The notes under the pieces were generated by a model. That model was not told where the DNA came from, searched no databases, and saw only the letters and a program-made list of their open reading frames with translations. A DNA stretch of 64,000 bases, from positions 310,001 to 374,000 of the forward strand of contig NZ_JABSNU010000006.1 in assembly GCF_013266735.1 (NCBI RefSeq). The letters run 5' to 3'. Shown piece after piece: positions 16,101 through 25,824 of this stretch. The position numbers and the translations under genes are program-made. The DNA is from Pedobacter foliorum. Lineage in GTDB: Bacteria > Bacteroidota > Bacteroidia > Sphingobacteriales > Sphingobacteriaceae. Within the stretch, counting starts at the first letter, position 1. Each line of letters starts with the position of its first letter.

Positions 16101-17099
16101 CTAGTTCAACTGCTCAGTAAGCAAACGCATTTCAATATGAGGAGAATGCTTTTCGTACAAAATAGCATAAACTGCCCTGCAAATAGGCATATCAACCTTG
16201 TACTTTTTATTTACATGATGCATAGAATTTACCGCGTAATAACCTTCGGCAACCATATTCATCTCCAACTGTGCAGATTTCACGGTATACCCCTTGCCAA
16301 TCATATTCCCGAAGGTACGATTACGGCTAAATTGAGAATATGCTGTTACCAGCAGATCTCCAAGATAGGCTGATTCCTTTATGTCTCTCGAAATAGGATG
16401 AACGGCATCAACAAATCTTTTTATCTCCCTAATTGCATTTGATATCAAAACAGCCTGAAAATTGTCACCATACCCCACACCATGACAAATACCACTGGCT
16501 ACAGCATATATATTTTTTAGAACAGCAGCATATTCAGTACCAAAAATATCATCAGAAATATTGGTTTTAATATATCGTGTGCTTAAAAGCCTTGAAAATG
16601 TTGCTGCAAGATCCAGATTAGTGGAGGCTATTGTTAGATAAGACAACTTCTCTAAAGCCACCTCTTCAGCATGACAAGGTCCGCTTATTACTACAATATC
16701 CTCATAAGAGACATTATATTTCTGATTTAGGAACTCGCCAATGATAAGATTCTCATCAGGCACTATCCCTTTAATGGCAGAAATGATCTTTTTGCCCTTT
16801 AATTGCTCAGGAGTTATCCCATCCAAGGTTGCTTTTAAAAAAGCTGCAGGCACATTTAAAATAATGTATTCGGCCTTTTCAATAATATCCGAAATATCAT
16901 CTGAGATATTATCTTCAGGAATCCTGATTTCAACAGAACTCAGATAATTTGGATTATGCTTATATTTCTGTAAGTGAACTATTGAATCCTGATTCCTCAT
17001 CCACCAATAAATTTCCTTTGCGGTGAAATTATCTGAAAGCATTTTTATGATTGCAGTAGCCCAACTACCGCCACCAATCATTGCAACTTTAGGTATCAT
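16101..17099 (-). CDS. gpsA: Glycerol-3-phosphate dehydrogenase [NAD(P)+]
   Basis: At 332 residues this is the usual length for GpsA, which reduces dihydroxyacetone phosphate to sn-glycerol 3-phosphate for phospholipid synthesis. The NAD(P)-binding start is VAMIGGGSWATAIIKML; also present are VISGPCHAEEVALEK (the GP..A.E segment), the lysine in EYAAVLKNIYAVASGICHGVGYGDNFQA, and AYLGDLLVTAYSQFSRNRTFG. It follows the adaptor gene at 17182, but a terminator lies between them, so it probably has its own promoter. Confidence 0.95.
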   Translation of the reverse strand: MIPKVAMIGGGSWATAIIKMLSDNFTAKEIYWWMRNQDSIVHLQKYKHNPNYLSSVEIRIPEDNISDDISDIIEKAEYIILNVPAAFLKATLDGITPEQLKGKKIISAIKGIVPDENLIIGEFLNQKYNVSYEDIVVISGPCHAEEVALEKLSYLTIASTNLDLAATFSRLLSTRYIKTNISDDIFGTEYAAVLKNIYAVASGICHGVGYGDNFQAVLISNAIREIKRFVDAVHPISRDIKESAYLGDLLVTAYSQFSRNRTFGNMIGKGYTVKSAQLEMNMVAEGYYAVNSMHHVNKKYKVDMPICRAVYAILYEKHSPHIEMRLLTEQLN

Positions 17100-17110
17100 A
17101 ATTTATAAAT

Positions 17111-17144
17111 AAAAAGCCCCGGCTTATTGTTTTAAACCGGGGGC
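17111..17144 (-). terminator. Intrinsic terminator of the TolC/adaptor operon
   Basis: On the minus strand GCCCCCGG and CCGGGGC form a GC-rich stem (one bulged base) with a 14-nt loop, followed by five T residues (17111-17115). It lies 37 bp past the stop of the adaptor gene. Confidence 0.85.
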
Positions 17145-17181
17145 AATTTACTTATTTTAAATGACTGATATTGCTTACTTT

Positions 17182-18522
17182 CTATTTAGGAGCGGCAAAC
17201 AATTGATCCTTAGTGGTTTTTTCTACTTTCATACCATCCTTTAATCTGTTTTGAATTGCAGAGTATGGACCTGTTACCACTTCCTGATTCGCTTTAAGTC
17301 CAGATTTGATAATGATATATTGATCATTTTGAATCCCTGTTGTAACCTCAGTACGTTTTACTGTGCCATTATTAAACACATAAACATATTGTTTAACGGT
17401 TTTATCAGAAAGTTTAGATTTCTGCTTATCTGCATTTTCATTATTGTCAGCAGGTTTATCAGATTTAGTCTTATCTTCTGTAAATACAGATTGAATTGGA
17501 ATAGCCAAGCCTTTTACAGACTCGCTTTCGATATCAACAGTTGCCGACATACCTGGTCTGAATGGAGAAGGAAGATCTTTGGCACCAGTTTTAATACTAC
17601 TGTATGATTCAGCCAGAATACGAACCTTAACATTAAAGTTTGTTACCTGATCAACAGAACTTGTTGCAGCGCCAACATCTTTAGACGAGCTTGCAATTTC
17701 AGTTACAATACCTTTAAATTTAGTATCTCCAAATGCATCTACCTCAATAATCGAGCTATCTCCAACATTAACCCTATTAATATCATTCTCATTCACATCA
17801 ACGTTTACTTCCATTGATGATAGATTAGAAATACGCATAATCTCAGTACCTGCCATTTGAGCTGTACCAAGAATACGATCTCCCAATTCAACAGATAATT
17901 TAGAGATTACCCCATCAACAGGAGCATAGATAGTTGCTTTGGCAAGATTAGCCCCAGCTTCCTTAACATTAGCACCACCTTCAGCTAAACTATATTTAGC
18001 ACCAGTAACCATAGCTTTCAATCTTGCAATATCAGCTAAGGCAGAGAAATATTGTGCTTTAGAAGCATCAAACTCCGAAGCAGAGATCACCTTTCTGTTA
18101 AAAAGCTCCTGACTTCTTTTAAAAGAAGCTTCAGTATTATCGAAGTTTGCATTTGCCTGTTTCAATTGTTGCTCTGCAGCCACAACCTGAGCTTTTTGAG
18201 TGTTGTTTGAGGCAACAGCTCTTTCAAATCCAGATTGAAGCACATCTGGTCTAACTTTAATCAGCAATTGGCCCTTTTTAACCACATCACCTTCTTTAAC
18301 CAAAAGTTCAGTAACCTCACCCGATACTTCAGAGCTTAGTTTCACTTCGGTTTCAGGCTGTACCTTACCACTGGCAGTAACAGTTTCAATAACTTTCCTA
18401 TCAGCAGCCTTTTCAATCGTCACCTTCTCAGTCTTATCACCTCCTATTAAGCCGGTAAATTTTGCTCCGGCCAGCAGGACAATGATAACGCCTATTACAA
18501 TTAGTATCGGTTTTAGTTTCAT
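17182..18522 (-). CDS. Efflux periplasmic adaptor (HlyD/MacA-like membrane fusion protein)
   Basis: A 446-residue adaptor that bridges an inner-membrane pump and TolC. It has an N-terminal membrane anchor (PILIVIGVIIVLLAGAKF), then the lipoyl half-motif GEVTELLVKEGDVVKKGQLLIKV at about 68-90, a coiled-coil hairpin at about 100-190, the second half-motif APVDGVISKLSVELGDRI, beta-barrel and membrane-proximal domains, and a charged NENADKQKSKLSDKT insert near 370. It lies 68 bp downstream of the TolC gene in one operon. The usual MacB-type ATPase/permease gene is missing; a terminator follows instead. Confidence 0.93.
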   Translation of the reverse strand: MKLKPILIVIGVIIVLLAGAKFTGLIGGDKTEKVTIEKAADRKVIETVTASGKVQPETEVKLSSEVSGEVTELLVKEGDVVKKGQLLIKVRPDVLQSGFERAVASNNTQKAQVVAAEQQLKQANANFDNTEASFKRSQELFNRKVISASEFDASKAQYFSALADIARLKAMVTGAKYSLAEGGANVKEAGANLAKATIYAPVDGVISKLSVELGDRILGTAQMAGTEIMRISNLSSMEVNVDVNENDINRVNVGDSSIIEVDAFGDTKFKGIVTEIASSSKDVGAATSSVDQVTNFNVKVRILAESYSSIKTGAKDLPSPFRPGMSATVDIESESVKGLAIPIQSVFTEDKTKSDKPADNNENADKQKSKLSDKTVKQYVYVFNNGTVKRTEVTTGIQNDQYIIIKSGLKANQEVVTGPYSAIQNRLKDGMKVEKTTKDQLFAAPK

Positions 18523-18590
18523 TTCAATTTATTTATTTTTTATTATTTATGATCCAGGTGCATTAAATTGTGCGAATTTATATCCTGCTC

Positions 18591-20042
18591 CTAGAAAACT
18601 ATTTGTTGACCTAAGTAGTAATCAATAACTTTTGCTTTGAAAAGTAAATCATACTTAGCCCTAATCATGTCTATTTCTGCTTTATTCTTATTTGTTAATG
18701 AGGTATTGTAATCTAAAGAGTTAACTAAACCAACATTATAGCGTTGCTCTATTACTGAAAACGCCTCTTTTCTGGCAGTAAAAGTATTGGTTGTCGACTC
18801 GAACGTACCACTTGCAGCTTTCAAATCAGCAACTGCCTGATAAATAATTTTATTCAAATTATTTTTAACAAGTTGTTCTTCAGTCTGATTCTGCATATAA
18901 GCTATTCTAGCTTTCCTTACCGTTGATCTTGCAGAGAAGCCATTAAAGATTGGAATCTGTAAGCTTAACCCAACATACTGACCAAAGTTGTCTTGAATCT
19001 GATTCTTAAACTTGTAATTTTCTGTAAGGGTGGTAAAGTCTGGAGCTACTACTCTTGTTGTAGTACCCTCTACTACTCCAACCACTTTGTCTTCCTTAGG
19101 AATAACACCAACTATTGATTTTCTACCGCTTGAATAATTAGTACTCAATCCCGCTCCAAATGATAAACTCGGATAATAATTACCTTTTGCTATGTCCATT
19201 CCTCTTTTTGAAGCTTCAGTTCTTAAAGCTGCCAGTTTAATATCAGGAAAAACACTTAGTGCCGAGCTATATACTTCATCAGGATTAACATTGGTTAATG
19301 GCTTGCTAAAACTTTCCAATAAAGGCGCCTTAACATCATATTTAGTAGCTGATGGTATATCCATTAACTGAGCCAACGTGAGGTAAGAAATTGATAACGA
19401 ATTTTCAGCAGTAACCACATCAAGATCAGCGGTAGCAACCTGTGCCTTAGCCTCAGCAAGATCAGCAAGCGTCTTATTACCTACATCCAAAAGCTCTTGT
19501 TGTTGCTTAAGCTGTTGTTGAGCAACCGACAATTGTTGTTTTGCAGCTACCAAAAAGTCTTTATTATATAGAATATCCAAATAAGAAGTAATCACCTTTA
19601 AAATCAAGTCATTCTTAACCTTAGCGGTATTGGTTTTATCAGCATCCAATAAAATTTTGTTTTGTTTTATTTGATTTAGCTTTTGAAACCCTTGAAAAAC
19701 ATTAATACTGGTTGACACCCCTCCGTTAAAAGAAGAAAACTGCTGACTATTGAACTGATTGGTTGAAGGATCGACGCTTCGACCGTAATTTATATTGTAG
19801 CTCCCGTTACTATTTAACGTTGGTAAAAGGGCATTTTTTGATTGCTTAAAGTTCTCATCAGACAAACTTTCGCTCAATTGAGATTGTTTTACCTGAAGGT
19901 TATTATGTAAAGTTTCATCTATTGCTTGTTGTATCGTAATGATTTCCTGAGCGTTAGTTTTTTGCACAAAACCTGTAATAAACATAAAGGAGAGTGCCAA
20001 TGTAACTTTAGGTAATGTACTATAAGGGATAATTTTTTTCAT
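18591..20042 (-). CDS. TolC family outer-membrane efflux protein
   Basis: At 483 residues this is a normal-length TolC protein. The signal peptide is MKKIIPYSTLPKVTLALSFMFITGFVQKTNAQ. Two homologous halves with long coiled helices follow: the first from ITIQQAIDETLHNNLQVKQSQL, the second from about 255 (LPDIKLAALRTEASKRGMDIAKGNYYPSL), ending with a helix of NSLDYNTSLTNKNKAEIDMIRAKYDLLF. It forms the trimeric outer-membrane duct for type I secretion or drug efflux. It is first in a two-gene operon with its periplasmic adaptor. Confidence 0.94.
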   Translation of the reverse strand: MKKIIPYSTLPKVTLALSFMFITGFVQKTNAQEIITIQQAIDETLHNNLQVKQSQLSESLSDENFKQSKNALLPTLNSNGSYNINYGRSVDPSTNQFNSQQFSSFNGGVSTSINVFQGFQKLNQIKQNKILLDADKTNTAKVKNDLILKVITSYLDILYNKDFLVAAKQQLSVAQQQLKQQQELLDVGNKTLADLAEAKAQVATADLDVVTAENSLSISYLTLAQLMDIPSATKYDVKAPLLESFSKPLTNVNPDEVYSSALSVFPDIKLAALRTEASKRGMDIAKGNYYPSLSFGAGLSTNYSSGRKSIVGVIPKEDKVVGVVEGTTTRVVAPDFTTLTENYKFKNQIQDNFGQYVGLSLQIPIFNGFSARSTVRKARIAYMQNQTEEQLVKNNLNKIIYQAVADLKAASGTFESTTNTFTARKEAFSVIEQRYNVGLVNSLDYNTSLTNKNKAEIDMIRAKYDLLFKAKVIDYYLGQQIVF

Positions 20043-20253
20043 AATTTAATTTTCACTGAGATTTGATTCTCTTTTTAGTTGTGAAACTAATTGAGCATTC
20101 TCAAATGGTTTCACAATATTAATATAAACAACTTATTCATTTTGTAAATTTTCGGGTACAACAACCGTATTTTTTCAATCTTCTCATCCTCCATTTTTCT
20201 TCTATTTGACTTAAAAGAAGCCAATAGATTTAAAATTTTCTCTAAGTTTGGGC

Positions 20254-20871
20254 ATGTACCTGATAAAATCCCCGCTTTTATTAAAATGGTATTACCCATC
20301 ATTAACCTGGCACAAGAGCCGGGATCAAAAAGTTATTTATTTAACCTTTGACGATGGACCTATACCAGATGTTACAGACTTTGCATTAAAAACTTTAAAA
20401 AGCTTTAATGCAAAAGCAACATTCTTTTGCATTGGAGATAATATTCACAAACATCCTGATATTTTTGAGAAGATAAAGAACGACGGCCACCGCATCGGCA
20501 ACCATACTTTTAACCATTTAAAAGGATGGAAAACGCCGGATGAAATATACACCAAAAACTTCCAAAAGTGTCAGGAAATAACTAACACAAATTTATTTCG
20601 TCCGCCTTACGGCAGAATTAAAAAATCTCAGGTCACCAGCATCAGAGCACTAAACCCTGAAACCCAGATCATCATGTGGGATGTACTAAGCGGTGATTTT
20701 GACATCAACCTTGCCCCTCACAAATGCTACAACAATGTGATAAAACATACTGGCAACGGATCAATTGTAGTTTTTCATGACAGCTTGAAAGCCTACGACC
20801 GAATGAAATATGCATTACCCAGAGTGTTGAAACATTTTTCTGATCTCGGTTATCGCTTCGATTCTCTTTAA
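20254..20871 (+). CDS. Polysaccharide deacetylase (NodB homology domain)
   Basis: A 205-residue carbohydrate esterase family 4 type protein. Motif 1 is TFDDGP with the metal-binding and catalytic aspartates; motif 2 is HRIGNHTFNH with both metal histidines; motif 3 is RPPYGR; motif 5 is VFHDS. It removes acetyl groups from peptidoglycan or other amino-sugar polymers. The ATG at 20254 is chosen over an in-frame TTG at 20248. There is no classical signal peptide (N-terminus MYLIKSPLLLKWYYPSLTW), so location is uncertain. It is a single gene, divergent from tolC. Confidence 0.92.
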   Translation: MYLIKSPLLLKWYYPSLTWHKSRDQKVIYLTFDDGPIPDVTDFALKTLKSFNAKATFFCIGDNIHKHPDIFEKIKNDGHRIGNHTFNHLKGWKTPDEIYTKNFQKCQEITNTNLFRPPYGRIKKSQVTSIRALNPETQIIMWDVLSGDFDINLAPHKCYNNVIKHTGNGSIVVFHDSLKAYDRMKYALPRVLKHFSDLGYRFDSL

Positions 20872-20967
20872 TTTTTCATGATCGCAACAGCTAAGCTTAG
20901 GCCAAAACGACAATCCAACGCAACAGACTTAAAAACAACACATTACAGCAAACAAAAAACACACAGG

Positions 20968-21003
20968 TGTTCAAAAACGAACAACACTGTTCAAAAATGA
21001 CCG
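20968..21003 (+). promoter_or_regulatory. Doubled 16-bp inverted-repeat motif upstream of aconitase
   Basis: TGTTCAAAAACGAACA at 20968-20983 is a perfect TGTTC-N6-GAACA inverted repeat. A second, half-degenerate copy, TGTTCAAAAATGACC, starts at 20988, exactly 20 bp later, on the same DNA face. They lie 160-190 bp before the acnA start in a 289-bp gap. They look like a double operator; the regulator is unknown. Confidence 0.45.
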
Positions 21004-21160
21004 CCTCTATTTTGCAAAGATTTAAGCGAATAATCAGCTAACATTATTTAGAATAGGTATAAATAATATAATGATAAGCAGATGATGTCCTACCCCTATT
21101 TTTTTTTGTAAATTCGCTACAAATAATAAGAATAACTTACCCTTTTAACACATATTATCA

Positions 21161-23437
21161 ATGGCTTTTGATATAGAAATGATCAAAAAGGTGTATGCAA
21201 ACTTTGGCCCCCGCGTTGAGGCGGCTCGTAAATTAGTAGGCAGACCTTTAACACTCTCAGAAAAAATTCTTTACACCCACCTTTGGGATGGAAATACAAA
21301 TACCGCTTACACAAGAGGTACTGATTACGTAGACTTTGCTCCTGACCGTGTGGCCATGCAAGATGCTACTGCACAAATGGCTTTATTGCAATTTATGCAG
21401 GCAGGCAGACCAAGGGTTGCTGTTCCTTCTACCGTTCATTGCGATCACTTGATCACGGCAAAGAATGGTGCTGAAATTGACTTACCGGCTGCAAACACTG
21501 AAAGTAAGGAAGTATTTGACTTTTTAGCTTCAGTTTCTAACAAATATGGTATTGGTTTCTGGAAACCAGGTGCAGGTATTATTCACCAGGTTGTTTTAGA
21601 AAACTATGCTTTCCCGGGTGGAATGATGATAGGTACCGACTCTCACACTGTAAACGCAGGTGGTTTAGGTATGGTTGCAATAGGTGTTGGTGGTGCTGAT
21701 GCTTGTGATGTAATGGCAGGATTACCATGGGAACTAAAATTCCCTAAACTAATTGGTATTAAACTTACCGGAAAATTAAGTGGATGGGTATCTGCAAAAG
21801 ATGTTATTCTTAAAGTTGCAGGCATTCTTACCGTAAAAGGTGGAACAGGTGCAATTGTTGAATATTTTGGCGAAGGCGCAACAAGCATGAGCTGTACCGG
21901 TAAAGGAACCATTTGTAATATGGGTGCTGAAATTGGTGCAACTACGTCAACATTTGGTTACGACGAGAGCATGGAGCGTTACTTACGTGCTACCGATAGA
22001 GCTGAAGTTGCTGATGCAGCAAACGCAATTAAAGAACACTTAACCGGCGATGCTGAAGTTTATGCAGAGCCTGAAAAATACTTCGATCAAATCATCGAAA
22101 TTAACTTATCTGAACTTGAGCCTTATTTGAATGGTCCATTCACTCCAGATTTAGCTACTCCTATCTCTAAAATGAAAGAAGTTGCAGCTGCTAACGGATG
22201 GCCAATGAAAATCGATGTAGGATTGATCGGTTCATGTACCAACTCATCATACGAAGATATTTCTCGTGCAATCAGTATTGCAAAACAAGTATCAGAAAAA
22301 GGCTTAACTGCTAAATCTGAATACTGTATCAATCCTGGTTCTGAGCAAATCCGTTACACCATTCAACGTGATGGATTCTTAGACGTATTCAAAAGCATCG
22401 GTGCTAAAGTATTTACAAATGCTTGCGGACCATGTATTGGTATGTGGGACAGAGTTGGTTCTGATAAACAAGAGAGAAACACTATCGTTCACTCGTTTAA
22501 CCGCAACTTTGCGAAACGTGCTGACGGTAACCCTAATACTTTTGCTTTTGTTGGTTCTCCGGAATTAGTAACAGCATTAGCTATTGCAGGTGATTTAAGC
22601 TTTAACCCGTTAACAGATACTTTAACTAACGATAAAGGCGAACAAGTAAAACTTGATGCTCCAACTGGATTCGAATTACCTACTCAAGGTTTTGCAGTTG
22701 AAGATGCAGGTTATCAGAAACCGGCTGAAGACGGAAGTAAAGTAGAAGTACTTGTTTCTCCAACTTCACACAGGTTACAATTACTTGATCCATTTACTCC
22801 ATGGGAAGGTACAGACCTTAAAGGCCTTAAGTTGTTAATTAAAGCAAAAGGAAAATGTACTACTGACCATATCTCAATGGCTGGTCCATGGTTAAAATTC
22901 CGCGGTCACTTAGATAACATTTCTAACAACATGTTAATCGGTGCTGTAAACTACTTTAATGAGAAAACTGACTCAGTTAAAAATGAACTTACTGGCGAGT
23001 ACGGTCCTGTACCGGCAACCCAAAGAGATTATAAAGCTGCAGGTTTAGGTTCTATCGTTGTTGGTGATGAAAACTATGGTGAAGGATCAAGCCGCGAGCA
23101 CGCAGCTATGGAGCCTCGTCACTTAGGTGTACGTGCTGTATTGGTAAAATCATTTGCCCGTATCCACGAAACCAACCTTAAGAAACAAGGTATGCTTGGC
23201 TTAACCTTTGTTAACAAAGAAGATTACGATAAAATATTAGAAGGTGATGTTATCGATATTATTGGATTAACAACATTCACTCCTGATGTTCCTCTTACTT
23301 TAGTATTAAACCACGCTGATGGAACTAAAGAAGAAATATCTGTTAATCACAGTTATAACGAACAACAAATCGAATGGTTCAAAGCAGGTGGTGCATTGAA
23401 TATCATTCGTAGAGATGCAGCAGCTAAAAACGCTTAG
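21161..23437 (+). CDS. acnA: Aconitate hydratase (mitochondrial-type)
   Basis: At 758 residues this is a monomeric aconitase of the mitochondrial type, which isomerises citrate to isocitrate in the TCA cycle. The 4Fe-4S ligands are C359 in [11 protein letters not shown] and C422 and C425 in ACGPCIG. The swivel domain carries [38 protein letters not shown]. The start [15 protein letters not shown] is conserved in the lineage. It is a single gene with an unusually long upstream region (289 bp) holding a doubled inverted-repeat motif, and it ends in a strong terminator. The symbol acn or acnA is used variably. Confidence 0.96.
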   Translation: MAFDIEMIKKVYANFGPRVEAARKLVGRPLTLSEKILYTHLWDGNTNTAYTRGTDYVDFAPDRVAMQDATAQMALLQFMQAGRPRVAVPSTVHCDHLITAKNGAEIDLPAANTESKEVFDFLASVSNKYGIGFWKPGAGIIHQVVLENYAFPGGMMIGTDSHTVNAGGLGMVAIGVGGADACDVMAGLPWELKFPKLIGIKLTGKLSGWVSAKDVILKVAGILTVKGGTGAIVEYFGEGATSMSCTGKGTICNMGAEIGATTSTFGYDESMERYLRATDRAEVADAANAIKEHLTGDAEVYAEPEKYFDQIIEINLSELEPYLNGPFTPDLATPISKMKEVAAANGWPMKIDVGLIGSCTNSSYEDISRAISIAKQVSEKGLTAKSEYCINPGSEQIRYTIQRDGFLDVFKSIGAKVFTNACGPCIGMWDRVGSDKQERNTIVHSFNRNFAKRADGNPNTFAFVGSPELVTALAIAGDLSFNPLTDTLTNDKGEQVKLDAPTGFELPTQGFAVEDAGYQKPAEDGSKVEVLVSPTSHRLQLLDPFTPWEGTDLKGLKLLIKAKGKCTTDHISMAGPWLKFRGHLDNISNNMLIGAVNYFNEKTDSVKNELTGEYGPVPATQRDYKAAGLGSIVVGDENYGEGSSREHAAMEPRHLGVRAVLVKSFARIHETNLKKQGMLGLTFVNKEDYDKILEGDVIDIIGLTTFTPDVPLTLVLNHADGTKEEISVNHSYNEQQIEWFKAGGALNIIRRDAAAKNA

Positions 23438-23466
23438 GAGCTAATATCTCAGTAAAATACCTTAAT

Positions 23467-23505
23467 ACACAAAAGGCCTGAATCAATGATTCAGGCCTTT
23501 TGTGT
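23467..23505 (+). terminator. Strong palindromic terminator of aconitase
   Basis: ACACAAAAGGCCTGAATCA (23467-23485) pairs perfectly over 19 bp with TGATTCAGGCCTTTTGTGT (23487-23505). It lies 29 bp past the acnA stop. The stem has a T-rich flank on each strand and may also stop transcripts from the convergent GH97 gene. Confidence 0.9.
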
Positions 23506-23520
23506 TGAACTATTTTTTAT

Positions 23521-23636
23521 ACGATCGTCATCCTGAATTTATTTCAGGACCTCACATAAGCAAGGCTTTCTTTCTCTTGCGAGGTCCTGACCTCGAAGAA
23601 GCTGCGAAGCAAAATAAATTCAGGATGACGGATCGT
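23521..23636 (+). repeat. REP-like paired palindrome, copy 2 (with 22-nt insertion)
   Basis: Left arm 23521-23553 and right arm 23581-23636, including outer ACGATC/GATCGT pairing. The core GTCATCCTGAATTTATTTC is shared with the other three copies. The right arm is interrupted at 23591-23612 by 22 extra bases inside its own loop. It lies between the convergent acnA and GH97 genes. Confidence 0.88.
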
Positions 23637-23661
23637 GTTACTTTCTGCAGCTGCTTTTCAA

Positions 23662-25626
23662 TTATTGAATCACCGCAGCCCATCCGCCATTGCGAACCAT
23701 CTTAATATCCATCTTATCTCCAGATTTCACCTGCACAGTTTTCTTTCTATAATCCATAGCCTGACGACCTGCATTAATTCCATCTTCAAAATAAGTCATG
23801 GTATAAGTCCTACCTTTTTCAAGAAAATCAAAATCTAAAGAAACAGTTCTTTCCTTTTCCTTACCATTGGCAATTGCACCTATAAACCATTTATCCTTTT
23901 TACGCTTAGCCACTACCGCAACCTCACCAATCTTTGCCTCTAGCGCCTTAGTTTCATCCCATGTAGTTGGCACACTTGTGATAAACTCTGTGCACTCCAG
24001 ATTTCTGTAATATAACGTAGGATTATCAGCCAACATCTGTATACCACTTTCAAAAACTACAAACAAAGCCAATTGATAAGCACGCGTGCCAATGCTTGCA
24101 GCATTTGGCCTGTCGGCTCTGTAAACATCAGGCTGCATACTGATCATAGCACCCGGAGTATAATCCATCGGACCAACGGCATTACGCATAAACGGAAGAT
24201 ACAAGCTATTATCAGGATAACAACCACCCATCTGCTCCAATCCCCTAACCCCTTCGTAAGAAATCACATTTGGATATTTATATTCCAGTCCTGCAGGTTT
24301 AAACGCACCATGAAAATCGACAAACAGTTTATGCTTTGCCGCTTCCTTAGCAACATCCTCATAGTAATTAACAATCCATTGATCGCTACGATCCATAAAG
24401 TCTATTTTAACGCCTTTTACACCCCATTCCTGGAAAGTCTTAAACAACTCCATGTTTTTATGAACAGTTAACCAGGTTAACCAAAGCACCACACCAACAT
24501 TCTTCTCTTTACCATAACGAATCAGCTCGTGTACATCAACATCCGGATTTGGCGTATAAGGATCTCTGGTGCTCTTTGCCCAACCCTCATCCATAATGAT
24601 ATAAGGTATACCAAATTTAGCAGCAAAGTCTATGTAATACTTATATGTAGCCAGGTTATAGCCCGAAACAAAATTCACATCGGGGCCATATGGCGCAGCA
24701 TCATTCCACCACTCCCAACTTGCCTGACCAGGTTTAACCCAGCTAGGATCCTTAATTACACTTGGCGAAGCCAACTTTAAAGTCATGGTGTTTTCTAAAA
24801 GCTGCTTATCATTAGAAGTTACTACAAAATATCTCCATGGGAAACTACGCGTTCCCGAAGTTTTTGCAATGTAATCAGCCTCTTTAAGAATTTTCAAGCT
24901 ACGGTCGCCATCATCTCCAAATTTAAGCGGAACCTTAGGAAACGTAGCCGACATCCCATTATTTCCAGTGCCTTTAAGAAACATACAAGGATAATCAGTC
25001 AGGTCAGACTCACTTATCAGTATCTTGTATTTCTTCTTGGTATCAATAAGTACAGGAAGAGTCGACATCTTATTTTCAGGTTTCCATTCACTTGATTTTA
25101 CCTCCGAATACAGCTCTTCGTAGGCTGTTTTAAAACCACCCGGTTGTTGCAAATGAAGCGCATACTCTGCCGGAAAGTTAACTGCAAACTCCTCATTCAA
25201 TACCTCTATGCTATCCTTCTTATTGGTAATAAAGCGATAAGCAATACCATCATCAAATGCACGAAACTCTACATTATACCCGCCCTTAAAATTGAGCAAC
25301 ACAGCGTTGTAATTATTTTTAACAGTAGAAAATTTTAAAGAAACATAAGGTTTAATGGTTTCATTACCCTGTCCCTTTTTGCTACCGGTTAATTTTGGAT
25401 TTTGCCCCAAAACCTCATTTCTAAGGCTCATCTGCAAATGGTTCTTTTCCAACAGCAAATCATCGCCAGAGGAAATAGAATAATATATCTTGTCGGATAC
25501 ATTCACTGAAACTTTCAATCCCCCACCAGGAGATTTAAGCTCAATATTTTTTGCCTGAGCATTTACCGCAGCCGAAAATCCGAACACGGCTACAAGAGTT
25601 AGTACGAGTTTATTAAAAAAATTCAT
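23662..25626 (-). CDS. Glycoside hydrolase family 97 protein
   Basis: A 654-residue secreted glycosidase with signal peptide MNFFNKLVLTLVAVFGFSAAVNAQ. The N-terminal beta-supersandwich (about 25-285) is followed by a (beta/alpha)8 barrel starting WVKPGQASWEWWNDAAPYG, with IPYIIMDEGW, VKIDFMDRSDQ and FVDFHGAFKP-PNVISYEGVRG, then a C-terminal beta domain. GH97 holds inverting alpha-glucosidases (SusB) and retaining alpha-galactosidases; the aspartate in VKIDFMD hints at the retaining type, which I cannot confirm. It acts in the periplasm. No SusC/SusD pair is adjacent, so it is not in a classical utilisation locus. Confidence 0.92.
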   Translation of the reverse strand: MNFFNKLVLTLVAVFGFSAAVNAQAKNIELKSPGGGLKVSVNVSDKIYYSISSGDDLLLEKNHLQMSLRNEVLGQNPKLTGSKKGQGNETIKPYVSLKFSTVKNNYNAVLLNFKGGYNVEFRAFDDGIAYRFITNKKDSIEVLNEEFAVNFPAEYALHLQQPGGFKTAYEELYSEVKSSEWKPENKMSTLPVLIDTKKKYKILISESDLTDYPCMFLKGTGNNGMSATFPKVPLKFGDDGDRSLKILKEADYIAKTSGTRSFPWRYFVVTSNDKQLLENTMTLKLASPSVIKDPSWVKPGQASWEWWNDAAPYGPDVNFVSGYNLATYKYYIDFAAKFGIPYIIMDEGWAKSTRDPYTPNPDVDVHELIRYGKEKNVGVVLWLTWLTVHKNMELFKTFQEWGVKGVKIDFMDRSDQWIVNYYEDVAKEAAKHKLFVDFHGAFKPAGLEYKYPNVISYEGVRGLEQMGGCYPDNSLYLPFMRNAVGPMDYTPGAMISMQPDVYRADRPNAASIGTRAYQLALFVVFESGIQMLADNPTLYYRNLECTEFITSVPTTWDETKALEAKIGEVAVVAKRKKDKWFIGAIANGKEKERTVSLDFDFLEKGRTYTMTYFEDGINAGRQAMDYRKKTVQVKSGDKMDIKMVRNGGWAAVIQ

Positions 25627-25824
25627 GAAAATAGTGGTTTAGTCTATACGGTTGAGTTTGTGTGATTACAATATATTTGGTTCAGTTTTGTAACATTAAA
25701 GGTAGCAATTTTATTTGCTAAAACCATTTACTCAACCCCGTTTGATGGTAAAGTCTTTCTTTCAGCATTAAAGCTGGAAATGATTATTTTTTTTAGTAAA
25801 TTCATTCAACCAAATACTAAGATT

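Noticed and set aside
20111-20302. 63-residue minus-strand frame between tolC and the deacetylase gene
   Set aside because: It overlaps the deacetylase start on the other strand and is lysine/isoleucine-rich by A/T composition only.
23502-23705. Open reading frame reading DRHPEFISGP in frame across palindrome copy 2
   Set aside because: The peptide is the translation of the palindromic repeat itself; it has no start context and the frame runs across the terminator and repeat.
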